Position numbers and translations under genes: made by a program | Notes under the pieces: generated by a model | What the model was told of the DNA's origin: nothing | The model's database searches: none | What the model saw: only the letters and a program-made list of their open reading frames with translations | Source of the DNA: CBDDIP01 sp965229005 | GTDB taxonomy: Bacteria; Actinomycetota; Acidimicrobiia; Acidimicrobiales; Ilumatobacteraceae | NCBI GenBank assembly: GCA_965229005.1 | Contig: CBDDIP010000002.1 | Coordinates: 372,001-436,000 of the forward strand | Direction of reading: 5' to 3' | Length of the DNA stretch: 64,000 bases | Shown: positions 23,868 through 31,802 of the stretch, piece by piece | Layout of the letters: every line of letters begins with the position of its first letter | Numbering within the stretch: the first letter of the stretch is position 1

Positions 23868-24708
23868 CGTCGTCCACCTGCGGTCGCTCCATCGATCAGA
23901 CCTGCAGGAAGCGCTCACGCGACACACGCGTGCGCGGCGGTCGGAACGGCGGCGAGTCATGGCCATCGTCTGGGTCGCACGGCTCGCGATCCTCGGGGCC
24001 GTGCTGGGTGGATGGCAGGCGTACGGGTCGAGCAGCGCCTACCGCAGGTTCGTCATCAGCACACCGGTCGACACATTCAAGATCCTTCGCCAGGACCTGA
24101 CCGAAGCCAAGTGGTGGAGTGACGTGTGGCTGACGGTGCAGGAGGCGGGTCTGGGCTATTTGTTGGGGATCGCTGCTGCGCTCCTCTTGGTCGGTTTGGT
24201 CACCCCGGTGCCGGCGGTCTACCGATTCCTTTCGCCCTTTCTCGCCGCGATCAACGCGCTGCCCAAGATCGTGCTGGCGCCGTTGTTCATTCTGTGGTTC
24301 GGGTTGACGATGGAGGGGAAGGTCTACTTCGTCAGCGCTGCGATCTTCTTCGTCGTGTTCTACGGAGTGCACACCGGGCTACGGTCGATCGACCTCGACC
24401 TTGTCAACAATGCTCGAATGCTCGGTGGTTCTCGTGTGCAGGTTGTCCGCACCGTGTACGCCCCCGCCGTGGCGACGTGGCTGCTGAACAGCCTCAGAGT
24501 GTCGGCGGCGCTCAGCCTTCTCGCTGCCGTTGTCGCTGAGTACCTCGGGTCGCAGGCCGGCATCGGCTTCCGCATTGCCAAGGCGAGGTCCGTGCTCCGA
24601 GTGGACATGGTGCTCGCCGGGATCATCTTCGTTGCGACGATGGCGCTCGTCCTCGACCGCGTGCTCGTGCGCATACAACGACACTTCGATCGCTGGAGGG
24701 TGTTCTGA
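23860..24708 (+). CDS. ABC transporter permease (TauC/SsuC type), first subunit
   Basis: A 282-residue inner-membrane permease. After a basic N-terminus of about 30 residues there are about six helices (for example VARLAILGAVLGGWQAYG, GLGYLLGIAAALLLVGLVTPV). The coupling motif region is ALPKIVLAPLFILWFG, followed by NNARMLGGSRVQVVRTVYAPAVATWLL, which matches the EAA loop that contacts the ATPase. Start ATG 23860 overlaps the ATPase stop. With the next gene it forms a heterodimeric channel. Confidence 0.92.
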   Translation: MSSVVHLRSLHRSDLQEALTRHTRARRSERRRVMAIVWVARLAILGAVLGGWQAYGSSSAYRRFVISTPVDTFKILRQDLTEAKWWSDVWLTVQEAGLGYLLGIAAALLLVGLVTPVPAVYRFLSPFLAAINALPKIVLAPLFILWFGLTMEGKVYFVSAAIFFVVFYGVHTGLRSIDLDLVNNARMLGGSRVQVVRTVYAPAVATWLLNSLRVSAALSLLAAVVAEYLGSQAGIGFRIAKARSVLRVDMVLAGIIFVATMALVLDRVLVRIQRHFDRWRVF

Positions 24709-25466
24709 TGCGACATGCGTTGCGCGTCGCGGCACAGGTAGCAGCGGCCGTTCTGCTCGTCCTTCTGTGGCAGCGTGGGCGTTCGAGCGGACGCCTCGGT
24801 CCCGACTTCGGGGAGCCCCTTGAGATGTACCGCACGCTGAAGGGGTGGGTGCAGGATGGCACCCTGTCCGAGGCCGCGTCATCGACGTTGCGAATCCTGA
24901 TCACGGGTTGGACGTTGGGCACCATCATCGGTGCCGTCGTCGGCCTGATGATCGGTGTCTCACCCGTCGCACGCCAGATCTGTGAGCCCTTCTTGATGTT
25001 CATCTACGGGATGCCGCGGCTGATCCTTCAACCCTTCTTCGTGATCTGGCTGGGCTTTGGCTCCCCACCGAAGGTCTTTCTCGTCGTGATGACGATCTGG
25101 ATCATCACCACGGTCAATGTCGCTCAAGGCTGCCGCCAGATCCCGCCCGAGCTGCTCTCGAACGCGAGACTCCTCGGTGCCGATCGCCTTCGCCTTGCGC
25201 GCGACGTCTACGCACCATCGCTCGCCCTGTGGGTCATCTCCTCATCGCGAATCACGTTCGGGTTGGCCTTCCAGGCGGCGATCGTTGCCGAATTCGTCGG
25301 TTCCAACGAGGGACTGGGCCACCTCATCACGCTCGGCCAAGTCGGGTTCAAGATCAACGAGATCTTCGCCACGTTGGTCGTCGTCATGCTGATCTCCATG
25401 GCAGGCAACGCCCTTCTGACGGTGGCAGAACGACGAGCGACACGATGGATGCCGACGCGTCAGTGA
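24708..25466 (+). CDS. ABC transporter permease (TauC/SsuC type), second subunit
   Basis: A 252-residue permease paralogous to the preceding one. It has an N-terminal helix (RVAAQVAAAVLLVLLW), then helices around ILITGWTLGTIIGAVVGLMIG. MPRLILQPFFVIWLGFG and SNARLLGADRLRLARDVYAPSLALWV carry the EAA-type loop. Its ATG overlaps the stop of the first permease (TGATG). The two different permeases imply an asymmetric heterodimer, which is less common than the homodimers of TauC/SsuC systems. Confidence 0.92.
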   Translation: MRHALRVAAQVAAAVLLVLLWQRGRSSGRLGPDFGEPLEMYRTLKGWVQDGTLSEAASSTLRILITGWTLGTIIGAVVGLMIGVSPVARQICEPFLMFIYGMPRLILQPFFVIWLGFGSPPKVFLVVMTIWIITTVNVAQGCRQIPPELLSNARLLGADRLRLARDVYAPSLALWVISSSRITFGLAFQAAIVAEFVGSNEGLGHLITLGQVGFKINEIFATLVVVMLISMAGNALLTVAERRATRWMPTRQ

Positions 25467-25516
25467 CATCCGACGGCGAGCCCGCTCGCCGCTCATCAGC
25501 CAGAAGGAAGGACGCC

Positions 25517-27502
25517 GTGTTCGACGAACGCGCTCTCCACAACGTCTGCCGCCTGTGCGGAGCCGGCTGCGGCATCGTTGTCGATGTCGACGACAACGTG
25601 ATCACAAAGGTTCGTGGCGATCGGAGTCATCCCGTGACCGAGGGGTACGTGTGCACCAAAGGCCGCTCACTGCCCACCACTCACCACGATCCCCGCCGGC
25701 TACTGGATGCGGCGATCGGCCGTATGAACCGACGGGCCCGTGCGTCACTCGACCACGTCGTCAGCGATCTGGGCACACAACTCCGAAGGATCCGCGATCG
25801 CCATGGCCCCGACTCGATCGGGCTCTTCTTGGGCACCAAGGTGTTCAATGAATCCGACGCCTTCGGTTCAACGTTTCGTCTCGCGTCGGCGTTGAAGTCG
25901 CGCAGCCTGTACAGCATCGACAGCATCGACGTCGTCGCGAAGGTCGTGGCTGGCCTCAAGCTCACCGGTCTGCGCCATTCGCTGTACCCGCCGCGGTTCG
26001 ATTACCGGAACGCGCGTCTGGTCCTCATGTTCGGGCTCAATCCCATCGTGTCCCATACCCAGGGAAACTCCGATGCCCTGAGTCGGATTCGCGGCTTGAC
26101 GACTCGCGGCGAAGTGTGGGTCGTGGACCCCCGGCGCACAGAAACCTCCCTTGCGGCGACACGCCACCTTCAAATTCGGGCGGGGACTGACCTCCACCTG
26201 TTGGGCTACCTCGTCCGCGAGCTGCTGGAGCACGGCGCCGACTTCGACTACATCATGAACCATGTCGACGGAGCGGATGATCTTCGCCGCGTCCTCGAGC
26301 CATTCGACGCCGTGACCACCGCTCGCCGTACCGGCTTGCACCACGACGACCTCACCGACCTGCTCGCAACGATCCGCAAGGCTGGCCGACTCGTCGTCTG
26401 CACGGGCACCGGCACACGCATGGGGCCGAGCGCCACGGCGACCGAGTGGCTTGGTTACGTCCTTGCCATCATCACGGGCTCATTCGACCGTGAGGGTGGC
26501 CACCTCGTCATGAACCGCGGTCTGTTCCATGCGCCCGACTGGGCGACCGCTCACGCCCCGGGGCCGGTGTCACGTCCCGAGCTGTCGGCGTGGGCGGGCC
26601 AGTATCCCTGTACTGCCCTGGCTGACGAGGCACTGTCCGGAAACCTGCGCGCACTCGTGGTCTTCGGCGGAAACCCGATGCTCGCGATTCCTGACGAACC
26701 GCGTGTGCGAGCCGCTCTGTCGTCGCTCGAAGTACTCGCCGTGCATGATGTGGTCCCCACGGCGACCACGGAGCTCGCGACTCATCTGTTCCCCGCTACA
26801 GGGCAGTTCGAACAAACAGCAGTGGTTCGAGGTTTGACTCGGTCTGGGCTTCGCCACGCCCAATTCGTTCCGGCGCTGTTCAATCCGGAGGGGGATCGCC
26901 GGCCCGCATCGTGGCTGGTGCGCCAACTCGGCCGCGAGCTCGAACTCGAACCACTGATCGACATGGGTGACGACCAAGTGCACGCGGCACCCGCATCACG
27001 ACTCGAGGCATCCTCGACGCTCTGCGAGACCGAAGCCGGCGTCGAGGTGGGATCCTTCACCGACGATCTGCCCGCTGAACGGTGGGATCTGACGGATGAG
27101 GATGTGCTCGAGTCCATCGCCACGGTGGAAGATCCGGCGCCGCTCGTTCTGATCGGCCGGCGACAGACGCTGCACGTCAATTGGTACATGACCGACCTCG
27201 CCGGTCCCTCGGGCCGGACCGACGACGCAGCAGCTTGGATGCATCCGCTCGATGCCTCCGCACGTGGACTTCGTGACGGCGACGTCCTTGAGCTCCAGAC
27301 AGCGCAGGGTTCCCTCCGAACGAGCCTGCGCGTCACTGATGCCATCGCTGCGGGCGCCGTCTCGGTTCCGCACGGTCACACTTCCTGCAACGTCAACTCG
27401 ATTCTGTCTGCTCACAAGTCCGTGGACGCGATCAGCGGCATGCCCTTACTGAGCGGCGTTGCAGTCGAAGCTCGACGTAGCCTAACGGCTGCAGATAGTT
27501 AG
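25517..27502 (+). CDS. Molybdopterin-dependent oxidoreductase (formate dehydrogenase alpha / DMSO reductase family)
   Basis: A 661-residue enzyme with an N-terminal [4Fe-4S] motif CRLCGAGCGIVVDVDDN ... YVCTKGR (C-x2-C-x3-C-x26-C) and bis-MGD binding domains: LMFGLNPIVSHTQGN, VWVVDPRRTETS, FGGNPMLAIPDEP and a C-terminal VSVPHGHTSCNVN. No twin-arginine signal is seen, so it is probably cytoplasmic. I favour GTG 25517 because AAGGAAGG (25504-25511) precedes it; ATG 25445 is an alternative that would overlap the permease. No electron-transfer subunit or Mo-cofactor gene is nearby. It lies in the transporter unit, so it may oxidise, reduce or hydroxylate the imported substrate. Confidence 0.88.
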   Translation: MFDERALHNVCRLCGAGCGIVVDVDDNVITKVRGDRSHPVTEGYVCTKGRSLPTTHHDPRRLLDAAIGRMNRRARASLDHVVSDLGTQLRRIRDRHGPDSIGLFLGTKVFNESDAFGSTFRLASALKSRSLYSIDSIDVVAKVVAGLKLTGLRHSLYPPRFDYRNARLVLMFGLNPIVSHTQGNSDALSRIRGLTTRGEVWVVDPRRTETSLAATRHLQIRAGTDLHLLGYLVRELLEHGADFDYIMNHVDGADDLRRVLEPFDAVTTARRTGLHHDDLTDLLATIRKAGRLVVCTGTGTRMGPSATATEWLGYVLAIITGSFDREGGHLVMNRGLFHAPDWATAHAPGPVSRPELSAWAGQYPCTALADEALSGNLRALVVFGGNPMLAIPDEPRVRAALSSLEVLAVHDVVPTATTELATHLFPATGQFEQTAVVRGLTRSGLRHAQFVPALFNPEGDRRPASWLVRQLGRELELEPLIDMGDDQVHAAPASRLEASSTLCETEAGVEVGSFTDDLPAERWDLTDEDVLESIATVEDPAPLVLIGRRQTLHVNWYMTDLAGPSGRTDDAAAWMHPLDASARGLRDGDVLELQTAQGSLRTSLRVTDAIAAGAVSVPHGHTSCNVNSILSAHKSVDAISGMPLLSGVAVEARRSLTAADS

Positions 27503-27565
27503 GAGACTTCGCCAGAACAGGTGCTTGAACTGGTGAAAGACGTCCAGGCAACGCTCTGGACATTC

Positions 27566-27583
27566 TGTAGCCAATAGGCTACA
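27566..27583. promoter_or_regulatory. Island operator 7: TGTAGCC-AATA-GGCTACA
   Basis: A perfect palindrome in the 197-bp gap between the molybdoenzyme and the substrate-binding protein gene, heading the last island unit (27700-29741). Confidence 0.85.
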
Positions 27584-27699
27584 GTCAACTGGTAGGGGCA
27601 TGGGGGAACACGCAGCGGCAAAGTGCCGTGTGCGGCAGCCACGCCGCAGTCACAAGGTTGCGACGAGGCGCCGTCCTCGGTCTCGAGAGAGGAACAGTC

Positions 27700-28902
27700 A
27701 TGACATCACACCGACCGCTGCGCGTTCGCGCCGTCGTCCTGCTCGCCACGTTCGCGCTTGTGGGCGCGGCTTGTGGCAGTGACGACTCGAACGATGACGC
27801 CACGACGACACCCGTCTCCGCTGCGAGCACGACAGAGCCGGTCAACGCGACCGATCCACCTTCAACGTCGCCGACAACGCCGACGTCACCGACGACGGAG
27901 GCCACCGAAGCGCCGGTGTACCCCGATGGAATCACCACGCCGGACACGCTCAACATCTCGATCTCGGGCGGGATTCAGGCGACTCACGTGGCGATGTTCG
28001 CAGCAATTGAAGGAAGGCTCGCCGACGCGGCCGACCACTACGGCGTCAAGATCGAGCCGTTCCTCGCTGCGAGTGGTGCCGATGCGATCGCAGCTCTGTC
28101 GGGAGGCAGCGCGCAGATCTGCGTGTGCGGAACGGTTCGAGCAATCGCTGCGATCGGCAGTGGGCAGGATCTGCAGGCGATCTTCAATCCGTTCGTCGGC
28201 AATGGCACGGTCCTCGTCGGTGCGAAGAAGTACGAAACGAGCATCGGCAGCGACATTGCGGGATACGCCGACAAGACATGGGCGTTTGCGTCAGAGGGTG
28301 GGACCAACGCGATCGCCGCACAGTCCGTCGCGGAAAGCAACGGACTGGATTGGGACAACATCAACTACGTCACGTACGGAGACGTGGCCGCCGGGATCCC
28401 AACCCTTGAGAGCGGTCGCGCCGACCTGATGGCGTTCGACCCCGTCAGTGCGGCGAACGCGGTTCGGCTCGGCATCGGATACATCGTCGCCAACCTTCTT
28501 GACCCAGAGAACCCGTTGCTCGACACGTCCTCGATCGTCTCGACGAGCGTGTGGGCACGGACCGACTTCGTGGACGAACATCCCGAGTTCACGCAGGTGA
28601 TCGTCACGGCGCTCGTTCAGACCCTGCTCGAGCTGCAGGCAGAATCCGGGTCCAGCGGCGACATCCTGTCCGCGCTGCCAGCTGACTTCCAGGAGGCGTT
28701 CGACGACCCCGCGATCTGGGATGCCCAATGGGCGATCGTGGAACCGGCAATCAATGGAACGGACGGACACTTCACGGACGACAATGTCACCTCAGCGTTG
28801 GACGAGGCGGTGCGGGCCGGAGCGATTCCGGCGGCGGACGACAGCTTGCGCGCTCGATTCCGAAACGAGTTCGTCGATCAGGCATACGAGCAGATCGGAT
28901 GA
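27700..28902 (+). CDS. ABC transporter substrate-binding lipoprotein (NMT1/SsuA-like)
   Basis: A 400-residue extracytoplasmic receptor. The signal peptide ends in the lipobox LVGAACGS (Cys about residue 25). A Thr/Pro/Asp-rich linker of about 45 residues follows, then the binding domain: LNISISGGIQATHVAMFAAIEGRL, GGSAQICVCGTVRAIAAIGSGQDLQAIF and SGRADLMAFDPVSAANAV. The helix-rich two-lobed pattern fits NMT1/SsuA proteins, which bind small organic anions, sulfonates or pyrimidine-like compounds. The start is ATG 27700 with GAGAGGAA upstream. It is separated from its ABC genes by the molybdoenzyme gene but has its own copy of the operator. Confidence 0.88.
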   Translation: MTSHRPLRVRAVVLLATFALVGAACGSDDSNDDATTTPVSAASTTEPVNATDPPSTSPTTPTSPTTEATEAPVYPDGITTPDTLNISISGGIQATHVAMFAAIEGRLADAADHYGVKIEPFLAASGADAIAALSGGSAQICVCGTVRAIAAIGSGQDLQAIFNPFVGNGTVLVGAKKYETSIGSDIAGYADKTWAFASEGGTNAIAAQSVAESNGLDWDNINYVTYGDVAAGIPTLESGRADLMAFDPVSAANAVRLGIGYIVANLLDPENPLLDTSSIVSTSVWARTDFVDEHPEFTQVIVTALVQTLLELQAESGSSGDILSALPADFQEAFDDPAIWDAQWAIVEPAINGTDGHFTDDNVTSALDEAVRAGAIPAADDSLRARFRNEFVDQAYEQIG

Positions 28903-29741
28903 CGATCAAGCCTCTCGATGGCCAGGTCGCTCTGGTCACGGGATGCGCCCGCCGCCGCGGGCTCGGCGCAGCAATCGCGCTTGAGCTCGCAGCGGCGGGC
29001 GCTGATGTTGCTGTTGTGGACATCAGTCGAACTGGCACGATGAACGCGGGTGAGACTCGAGCGGCCGGAGACGACGAAGGCCTCGATGAACTGGTGGCCG
29101 GAATCGAGGCGCTCGATCAGCGAGGCTGGGCCGGCGTCGGTGATGTGGGCAACGCGACCGATGTCTCCGCCATGGTCGAAGGGGCCGTGACAGCGCTTGG
29201 GCAAATCGACATTCTGGTCAACAACGCCGCAGCGCCCCACGGGGCGGACCGGGCGTTGGCCTGGGAAGTGCCAGAGGATGCGTTCGACGCAGTGATGCGC
29301 ACGAACGCAAAGGGACCGTTTCTCCTGAGCGGCGCGCTGGTCCGGCATCTGGACGATCGACGAGCTGCCTCTGGACGAATCATCAACATCGCGTCCGCTG
29401 CGGGACTGCGAGGCTTGCCACGACGCGCTGCATACTGCGCATCGAAGTTCGCGTTGATTGGGTTGACCCAAGTGATGGCCATCGAGTTGGCTGGCCGGGG
29501 AGTGACGGTCAACGCGATCTGCCCAGGAATGATGGAGACTGCCCGCCATCACGCGAGGCTCGAGCGCGTTCTGGCCAGTGCCCCGGATGCCGCCTCGGCG
29601 ATGCCCGACCTTCCTCCGGTCAGCAGGGTCGGAGTTCCGGCGGACGTCGCCCGCGCCGTAACGTTTCTCGCCGACCCGGCTGCCGGCTACATCACTGGAC
29701 AGGCCATTGTGGTCGATGGCGGATTCCTCATCGGTCAGTAG
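28899..29741 (+). CDS. Short-chain dehydrogenase/reductase
   Basis: A 280-residue SDR: GQVALVTGCARRRGLGAAIAL (nucleotide-binding loop slightly extended), DILVNNAAAPHG, catalytic Ser in INIASAAG, YCASK as YxxxK, and ITGQAIVVDGGFL near the C-terminus. Its ATG overlaps the stop of the binding-protein gene, so the two are coupled. It is the last complete gene of the island. It probably performs an early alcohol/ketone step on the imported compound, though that is inferred only from linkage. Confidence 0.88.
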   Translation: MTIKPLDGQVALVTGCARRRGLGAAIALELAAAGADVAVVDISRTGTMNAGETRAAGDDEGLDELVAGIEALDQRGWAGVGDVGNATDVSAMVEGAVTALGQIDILVNNAAAPHGADRALAWEVPEDAFDAVMRTNAKGPFLLSGALVRHLDDRRAASGRIINIASAAGLRGLPRRAAYCASKFALIGLTQVMAIELAGRGVTVNAICPGMMETARHHARLERVLASAPDAASAMPDLPPVSRVGVPADVARAVTFLADPAAGYITGQAIVVDGGFLIGQ

Positions 29742-29873
29742 CCGGAAGTCAACTGCGCCGCTTCCGGGTGTCGGGTTCAGGACCGTCGGCGATTGGGGGC
29801 AAGCATCTCTCGCAACGGGTCAGAGCGACGACTGGGCTCGCGAGGTCTCCGCAGTCGCACGTTGGTCAGTCGA

Positions 29874-29938
29874 GGGTTCGAGTCCCTTCGAGCGCGCTGA
29901 ACAGTGAGCGGTCCTCCGGGGCCGCTCATCTGCGTTTT
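29874..29938 (+). repeat. Right 65-bp direct repeat (attR-like) with tRNA-Arg 3' fragment
   Basis: Identical to 9898-9962. Bases 29874-29896 are the last 23 nt of tRNA-Arg (T arm through acceptor 3' strand), and 29905-29938 duplicate its terminator. No 5' tRNA part is present, so it is not a functional tRNA. The rest of the 257-bp gap (29742-29998) holds no recognisable gene. Confidence 0.9.
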
Positions 29939-29998
29939 GGCGGCCCTCGCAGGCCGCGGAGCCGGTTGACGATCGTTCCTGACGGGTAGGGGCGGTTG

Positions 29999-31525
29999 AT
30001 GAACGACACCGCGTTGCCCGAAGCGATGACGGTGCCGGCCGCGGCGGTGCCGCGGGTCGTCCGAACGCAGCACAACCGCGGACGTCGAGCCGACTCGCCG
30101 ACGCAGATCCCGGCACGAGGATGGCGAGACGTGCTGGCGCGCACGCGGATCGAGGTCAAGGGCGACCACATCCCGCTGCTCTCGGCGGGCATCGCCTTCT
30201 ACGCGTTGCTGGCGTTGGTGCCAGCGCTCGTTGCCGTGATCTCGGTCTACGGCCTGGTCGCCGACGCCGGTGAGGTCCGCAACCAGATCCTCCACGTCCT
30301 GTCGGCGGCTCCTCGAGAGGTGCGCGAGCTCCTGTCCACGCAGCTCGAGTCGATCGTGGGTTCGTCCGGCGCGGGAACCGTAGTCGCCGCAATCATCGGG
30401 ACGCTCACCGCCATCTGGTCGGCGTCATCCGGCCTGGACCACCTCATCGATGCGCTGAACGTCGCTTACGACGAGCACGACGATCGCGGGTTCGTCCGCC
30501 GCAAACTGCTGGCGCTCTCGTTCACCCTCGGCGCGGTCGTGTTCATGGTGATCGCATTCGTCACGATCGCGTTGCTTCCGGCGCTCATCGCGCAGACAGG
30601 CATCGGAACGGCGGGGCGGGTGATCGTCGGCGTGCTGCGCTGGGTGGTCCTGCTCGGCGGCATGCAGGTCGGGCTGGCGGTGCTGTACCGCTACGGCCCG
30701 GACCGTGACGCTCCGAAGTGGCGGTGGGTGTCGGCCGGCGCGGTGGTCGCCTCGCTGCTGTGGATCGTCGCCTCGATCGCCTTCTCGGTGTACACCGCGA
30801 ACTTCGCCAAGTACAACGAGACGTATGGATCGCTCGGCGCGGTGGTCATCCTGATGCTCTGGCTGTTCCTCACCGCCCTGGCGGTCCTCGTCGGCGCCGA
30901 GATCAACGCCGAGACGGAACGGCAGACCGAGCGGGACACCACCGAGGGCCGGCCGAAGCGGATGGGGGAACGCAACGCCCACGCGGCGGACACCTTGGGT
31001 GCAGCGGACGGCGACGTCGACGAGCCGTCGCCTGCGCTCGGCACGGCTTCGCTCGTGTTCCAGCAGCACGCCGAGCTTCCGTTCCGGTTCGCCGGAATCG
31101 TTGGGTTCGCGGCGCGCCTCTTCGGTGTGCGAGCCGACCGCGCGCATGCGGTCATCTCGGAGGGCCGGCTCAGCGTCCGCTACGGCCGCTGGATCCTGAG
31201 CACGCCGCTGACCAACGTGGCCGTCGTCGACGTCACCGGTCCGTACCGAGCGTGGAGGGTTGCAGGTCCGCCGCACCTCTCGTTCAGCGACTCCGGGTTG
31301 ACGTTCGCGACGAATCGGGATCGCGGCGTGTGCGTCTCCTTCCACGAACCCGTGCCCGGCCTGCTGCCGTTCGGACTGCTCCGCCACCCCGGCCTCACGT
31401 TCACGGTTGCCGAGCCGGACCGATGTGCTGAACAGCTGCGCACCGAAGTCGCGGCCGCCGCAGCCCCACGCAGCGACGCTCGCCGGTACGCCGACAATGC
31501 CGCTCATCGCATCCACACGATCTGA
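29999..31525 (+). CDS. YihY/BrkB family membrane protein with C-terminal soluble domain
   Basis: A 508-residue protein. Residues 40-310 are the YihY/virulence-factor-BrkB domain with about six helices: HIPLLSAGIAFYALLALVPALVAVISVYG in part (LLSAGIAFYALLALVP), a conserved AIWSASSGLDHLIDALNVAYD, and VVILMLWLFLTALAVLVGAEINAE at the end. It then has a charged linker and a further domain of about 150 residues (SLVFQQHAELPFRF ... FTVAEPDRCAEQL) that looks like an independent beta-rich actinobacterial domain. The fusion is unusual. Start ATG 29999 follows a TTG in frame. It is the first gene right of the island. Confidence 0.8.
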   Translation: MNDTALPEAMTVPAAAVPRVVRTQHNRGRRADSPTQIPARGWRDVLARTRIEVKGDHIPLLSAGIAFYALLALVPALVAVISVYGLVADAGEVRNQILHVLSAAPREVRELLSTQLESIVGSSGAGTVVAAIIGTLTAIWSASSGLDHLIDALNVAYDEHDDRGFVRRKLLALSFTLGAVVFMVIAFVTIALLPALIAQTGIGTAGRVIVGVLRWVVLLGGMQVGLAVLYRYGPDRDAPKWRWVSAGAVVASLLWIVASIAFSVYTANFAKYNETYGSLGAVVILMLWLFLTALAVLVGAEINAETERQTERDTTEGRPKRMGERNAHAADTLGAADGDVDEPSPALGTASLVFQQHAELPFRFAGIVGFAARLFGVRADRAHAVISEGRLSVRYGRWILSTPLTNVAVVDVTGPYRAWRVAGPPHLSFSDSGLTFATNRDRGVCVSFHEPVPGLLPFGLLRHPGLTFTVAEPDRCAEQLRTEVAAAAAPRSDARRYADNAAHRIHTI

Positions 31526-31626
31526 TGCACGTGCGTCAGATCGGTGTCGCGACGGTTCGACCGAGCGGAAGATGGGAACGGGTCGATCGTGACGTCCACG
31601 ATCGAGATCGGCAGGAAGCGCGCAGC

Positions 31627-31770
31627 ATGAACGTCCCGCCCGTCCCGCCGCTGCCGCACACGCACGATGACTACCCCGACCGTCCCTGCCCCGCCTGTGC
31701 GGCGGAGGAGCACCGCCGACACGCATCGCCCGCGCAACGCGATCAAGCGATCGTCGAGTCGTCGGACTGA
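31627..31770 (+). CDS. Possible 47-residue Cys/His-containing small protein
   Basis: ATG 31627 with AGGAAG at 31613-31618 opens 47 codons: NVPPVPPLPHTHDDYPD then RPCPACAAEEHRRHASPAQRDQAIVESSD. CPAC with EEHRRH could be a small zinc-binding knuckle. It lies between the YihY gene and the LigD-like gene, and codon patterns do not exclude chance. I recognise no family. Confidence 0.4.
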   Translation: MNVPPVPPLPHTHDDYPDRPCPACAAEEHRRHASPAQRDQAIVESSD

Positions 31771-31802
31771 GGTCTGCGACATCACCGCCAGGAACGAAGT
31801 CG

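Larger units (their letters stand above)
9898..29938. mobile_element. Genomic island at tRNA-Arg (about 20 kb catabolic cargo)
   Basis: Two identical 65-bp repeats, offset by 19,976 bp, bracket 18 protein genes. All are catabolic, transport or regulatory, and all transcription units carry one shared operator type. The left repeat lies inside an intact tRNA-Arg and the right repeat holds only the 3' tRNA fragment, which is the classical result of site-specific integration. No integrase, excisionase, relaxase or transposase is visible inside, so the element is either decayed or was moved by enzymes encoded elsewhere. Third-position A/T use in the island genes looks higher than in flanking genes; this is a visual impression, not a calculation. 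Confidence 0.8.

Noticed and set aside
29874..29896. A second tRNA-Arg gene
   Set aside because: Only the T arm and 3' acceptor strand are present. No D arm or anticodon arm precedes it.
29707..29907. Small open frame after the last SDR of the island
   Set aside because: It overlaps the SDR end and runs into the tRNA fragment. It has no ribosome-binding site and no conserved features.
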